In this document: positions 32,247 to 35,055 of the stretch, piece by piece
Numbering within the stretch: the stretch's first letter is position 1
Layout of the letters: every line of letters begins with the position of its first letter
From: an uncultured Collinsella sp.
Lineage (GTDB): Bacteria; Actinomycetota; Coriobacteriia; Coriobacteriales; Coriobacteriaceae
Assembly (NCBI GenBank): GCA_902491395.1
Contig: CABUHO010000023.1
Location: forward strand, 1 to 35,055
DNA length: 35,055 nucleotides
Direction: 5' to 3'
The notes under the pieces: model-generated
Seen by the model: only the letters and a program-made list of their open reading frames with translations
Databases searched by the model: none
What the model was told of the DNA's origin: nothing
Made by a program: the position numbers and the translations under genes

Positions 32247-32791
32247 GATTGGGGCGGTTGTTATGTTGCTGAATCTTTAAGGGACGAAGATTGTTTTTCA
32301 AAGGCCCACGATGTGCATCTGGTCACTCATATCTTTTCGAGACAGAACGATAAGAAGCTATATGATTCTCTTGTTTAAAGATGGTGAGTTCGATGATTCC
32401 CAGATTCCAAGAACTATTAGGTCTCTCCTAGATCCCTCTCTTCTTGCCCATTAGAAGATTCAAAGACGCGCGCGAGCGTTGCTTACTGGCGTTTGATTCA
32501 TGAAGACCACGCTCTACTTTTCTTGAATGCGTTAGCCAGGCCACTCTTTCGATGAAGCCCCAGACGCCTCTGATACAAGCGAAACATTGGGGCATTTTGC
32601 TGTATTTCGCGGCTGCGTACACGCTTTCGTCGTCCGCCACGTGCTTAAACGAATTGCGTGCTTCAGTGGATTTTCGTGTCACTGGCGCTTGTGCTGTTTG
32701 GGGCGCCGCTAATTGCTTCAAAAACTAGAGCTAACACTGTGTCTATAGAAGGACTGAAAAACAAAAGTTTGCTGAGAACGTAACCTGCTTT

Positions 32792-32823
32792 TTATAAGAG
32801 CAGATTTCCGTCTGCCTTTATAA
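32792..32823. repeat. Inverted repeat upstream of the amidase gene
   Basis: TTATAAGAGCAGA (32792-32804) pairs with TCTGCCTTTATAA (32811-32823), 11 of 13 bases, loop TTTCCG. On either strand an AT-rich tail follows, so it may be a terminator or a regulator site for the amidase gene. Confidence 0.4.
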
Positions 32824-32917
32824 CAATTCCCGCGCTTCGAATAACTGGACTTCCGATGCAGAAGGGATTGTAAGATAATCTTCTCTTAGTAACATCATTT
32901 GTGACGGGGGATTCGAT

Positions 32918-35055
32918 ATGAAAAAGGCATTGCGTGCCTCAACAGCTTTTTCTCTTGCTGGTCTTTTGACCATTTCATCCTTTATGGGCCCTGTGACTGC
33001 CGCCTACGCTGTGAGCAACGTCCCGTCTGCGGACGCTGCCGTGGACGCTGCGACTGCAGACAATGATGGCGTGGCCTCGCGTGATGCGGGCTCTGTCGAT
33101 GTTGGCGCTGCAGATGACTCATCGTCGGCAACGAACGTTGACGAATCGGCTGATGAGGATTTTGGCGTTGATGTATCTGAGAACTATCAGCAGGCTGAAC
33201 CGGTCGATTCTTCTTTCCAATATGTATATCTTGCCTCCCCGAGCCTTCCCAGCGGGACTGATCAGGTCGTTGCCTTTGCTACTCCCGATGACGACGATAG
33301 CCTTTCCTCCGCAACTCTCAACTATGTAAGTGCCAATGGGATTCAGGGGACTATTGAAGCATCTGGAACGGCTGACAATTCTGCTGCCTTTGTATTTGGC
33401 TCGACGTTGAAATCCAATACTTACTTTCTGACTTCGATAACCTATGTTTTGCGGGCCGATGACTCTGAGCATGAGTTGGATCTTTCCGACAGGGATTATT
33501 CGTTTACGGTCGTTGATAGCTCCGTGAGCTCCGAGGGCACTTCTGTTTACTATGCAGACGGTGATGGCAATGCCGTTGAGGCTCAATCAATCCAGCAGGC
33601 GTTGGAATGCGCTGATTCGCCTGATGGAGTATCTACCTACGCTGAGCGCTCCGCGCGTAATGTGGGGGTTATTGCACTTGACGCCGGACATGGCGGGGTG
33701 GATTCTGGCGCTCAGGGTAATGGCAAGAGTGAAGCCGACCTTACCTGGAAGATCATGACAGCCTGCAAAAATAAACTTGAAGCTTACGGCTTTAAGATCG
33801 TTCTTGCGCGCGAGCAGTCTGGCTACTATCCCAGCAATGATTATCTTTATCGCGTACAGCGCTGCATTGATCAGGGCGCGCAGGCCTTTGTTAGCTTTCA
33901 CATCAACTCTGGGTCTTCTGGAGCTCACGGCGCAGAAGTTTATGCTCCTACCGCAAATGGCACCGACTACACGCAGGTCTCTGTTGAGCTTGCCAACAAG
34001 GTCATGAACAACCTTGCTGCTATGGGACTAACGTACCGCGGCGTATTTCAAATGGAGGTAGGCGACGAGTTCGCCGTTATCCGCTGCGCTCGCGAGCAGG
34101 GAATTCCAGGTATTCTTATCGAACATGGCTTTATCTCGAATTACGGTGATGTGGTCAACTATTTCTCGGACGATGGTTGCCGCCGTCTTGGCGAGGCTGA
34201 CGCTGCCGCAATCATCGCGCAGTTCCCGCATCCCTACTCCGTCAATGGAATTTCCTTCTCGGAAGAACTGGGACATGCGGGGTCAACGGTAAAAATCGGT
34301 GTAAATGTTAGCGGCAAGACTGATGGCCTTAGATATAAGTTTGTTTGGCATAGGGCTGGGTCTGATTGGAGTGATTCCAATTGGGGTGTAATCGGTCAAG
34401 ACTTAACTTCGCCGTCGATTTCTTGGACCCTGCCCCAGGCTGGTGAATATGAGATCTATGTTGATGTCATTGACTCCAATGGGTATGTGACTAGCACTTC
34501 TAAATACAAAGTTGTTAATTGGTCTCTTGAGTCGCTCGAAGTCTCGGGAGACGCCCGCTGCGGCAAGCCGGTCAAGCTGCAGGCCAAGGTGTCCGGCGAC
34601 GCCTCCGGCCTCAAGTACAAGTTCGTCTGGGAGAAGGGCGGCTGGGCCAAGTGGGGCGTCGCCCAGCAGCCCTCCGCTTCCTCCTCCTGCGAGTGGACCC
34701 CGACCGAGCCGGGCGTGTACACCGTCTACCTCGACGTGATCGACGGCTCCGCCGAGAGGCACCTGACCCGCAAGGTCACGGTCGGCGAGCGCTACTCCGT
34801 CGAGTCGCTCGAAGTCTCGGGCGACGCCCTCTGCGGCAAGCCGGTCAAGCTGCAGGCCAAGGTGTCCGGCGACGCCTCCGGCCTCAAGTACAAGTTCGTC
34901 TGGGAGAAGGGCGGCTGGGCCAAGTGGGGCGTCGCCCAGCAGCCCTCCGCTTCCTCCTCCTGCGAGTGGACCCCGACCGAGCCGGGCGTGTACACCGTCT
35001 ACCTCGACGTGATCGACGGCTCCGCCGAGAGGCACCTGACCCGCAAGGTCACGGT
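32918..35055 (+). CDS. Secreted N-acetylmuramoyl-L-alanine amidase with C-terminal repeats (partial)
   Basis: Open to the window end: 712 residues without stop. Residues 1-31 are a signal peptide (MKKALRAS... ending AAYA). Residues 32-75 are an acidic linker and 80-240 an unrecognised, probably beta-rich domain. Residues 250-430 are an Amidase_3 domain with zinc ligands His258 (DAGHGG), Glu272 and His328 (SFHINS), and catalytic Glu402 (LIEHGF). The enzyme cuts the bond between muramic acid and the stem peptide. From about 445 there are beta-sandwich-like units of about 91 residues (KYKFVW...VYLDVIDG), likely wall- or sugar-binding. The first unit is AT-rich; later ones are GC-rich and almost identical. 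GGGGG lies upstream of the ATG. Confidence 0.85.
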   Translation, partial: MKKALRASTAFSLAGLLTISSFMGPVTAAYAVSNVPSADAAVDAATADNDGVASRDAGSVDVGAADDSSSATNVDESADEDFGVDVSENYQQAEPVDSSFQYVYLASPSLPSGTDQVVAFATPDDDDSLSSATLNYVSANGIQGTIEASGTADNSAAFVFGSTLKSNTYFLTSITYVLRADDSEHELDLSDRDYSFTVVDSSVSSEGTSVYYADGDGNAVEAQSIQQALECADSPDGVSTYAERSARNVGVIALDAGHGGVDSGAQGNGKSEADLTWKIMTACKNKLEAYGFKIVLAREQSGYYPSNDYLYRVQRCIDQGAQAFVSFHINSGSSGAHGAEVYAPTANGTDYTQVSVELANKVMNNLAAMGLTYRGVFQMEVGDEFAVIRCAREQGIPGILIEHGFISNYGDVVNYFSDDGCRRLGEADAAAIIAQFPHPYSVNGISFSEELGHAGSTVKIGVNVSGKTDGLRYKFVWHRAGSDWSDSNWGVIGQDLTSPSISWTLPQAGEYEIYVDVIDSNGYVTSTSKYKVVNWSLESLEVSGDARCGKPVKLQAKVSGDASGLKYKFVWEKGGWAKWGVAQQPSASSSCEWTPTEPGVYTVYLDVIDGSAERHLTRKVTVGERYSVESLEVSGDALCGKPVKLQAKVSGDASGLKYKFVWEKGGWAKWGVAQQPSASSSCEWTPTEPGVYTVYLDVIDGSAERHLTRKVT
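34529..35055 (+). repeat. Near-identical 273-bp tandem repeat in the amidase gene
   Basis: Unit 1 is 34529-34801 and unit 2 starts at 34802 and is cut by the window end. They differ at only a few bases in the part seen (for example CGGGAGACGCCC against CGGGCGACGCCC). Each encodes 91 residues from ESLEVSGDA to the KVTVG end. The use of GC-ending codons differs sharply from the preceding 1.6 kb of the same gene. Confidence 0.9.

Larger units (their letters stand above)
32191..32917. other. Degraded intergenic region
   Basis: No intact gene. It contains the terminator at 32223-32246 inside a wider inverted repeat (CAACCGCC at 32203-32210, GGCGGTTG at 32253-32260). It also has short protein-like pieces in changing frames (for example LFKDGEFDDSQIPRTIRSLL near 32371) and a 41-codon frame (32658-32783) with one membrane segment, LQWIFVSLALVLFGAPLI, without a ribosome site. 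These look like remains of older genes. The last 90 nt hold the leader of the amidase gene. Confidence 0.4.

Noticed and set aside
32428..32721. 97-codon minus-strand frame in the degraded region
   Set aside because: No ribosome site, no motif, and the plus strand shows better protein-like fragments; likely chance.

Overview
The window looks like chromosomal DNA of a high-GC actinomycete of the class Coriobacteriia, most like Collinsella. I infer this from overall composition, gene families and gene order, including a sufCBDSU cluster beside an Rrf2 regulator; I ran no database comparison. No tRNA, rRNA or CRISPR array was seen.

Positions 1-7900 are an iron-sulfur cluster assembly region. 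A scaffold-type protein (14-715, minus) and a REP-associated tyrosine transposase (1119-1919) precede a tightly overlapping sufC-sufB-sufD-sufS-sufU operon on the minus strand. It diverges from an Rrf2 regulator with three cysteines placed to bind a cluster. Three copies of a 29-nt imperfect palindrome bracket the suf operon. Positions 7895-12528 carry a nucleotidyltransferase/HEPN pair, a large sortase-anchored surface protein with a possible lysozyme-like domain, and an AAA-ATPase-like protein with an apparently degenerate nuclease tail.

Positions 12546-21892 are a surface polysaccharide locus. It has one family 2 glycosyltransferase and one membrane acyltransferase on the minus strand. On the plus strand it has four glycosyltransferases in an A-B-A'-B' order, followed by a large two-domain glycosyltransferase.

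Positions 21893-32190 are an accessory or defence island. It contains a 5'-truncated ATPase remnant, an AbiE-type toxin-antitoxin pair with a 19-bp inverted-repeat operator and a shortened AbiEii, a RhuM-Doc/Fic fusion, and a 19-residue hydrophobic peptide gene whose ribosome-binding site can be buried in a stem. Next come a broken second copy of the end of the large glycosyltransferase, a SIR2-HerA defence operon, a small helix-turn-helix-like protein, a stand-alone trypsin-like protease and a decayed IS3-family element. Toxin-antitoxin and anti-phage modules are thus packed directly behind the polysaccharide genes, with partial glycosyltransferase copies on either side of the first part of the island.

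Positions 32191-32917 are degraded intergenic sequence. The window ends inside a secreted N-acetylmuramoyl-L-alanine amidase whose C-terminal part is a near-identical, GC-rich tandem repeat unlike the AT-richer start of the same gene.
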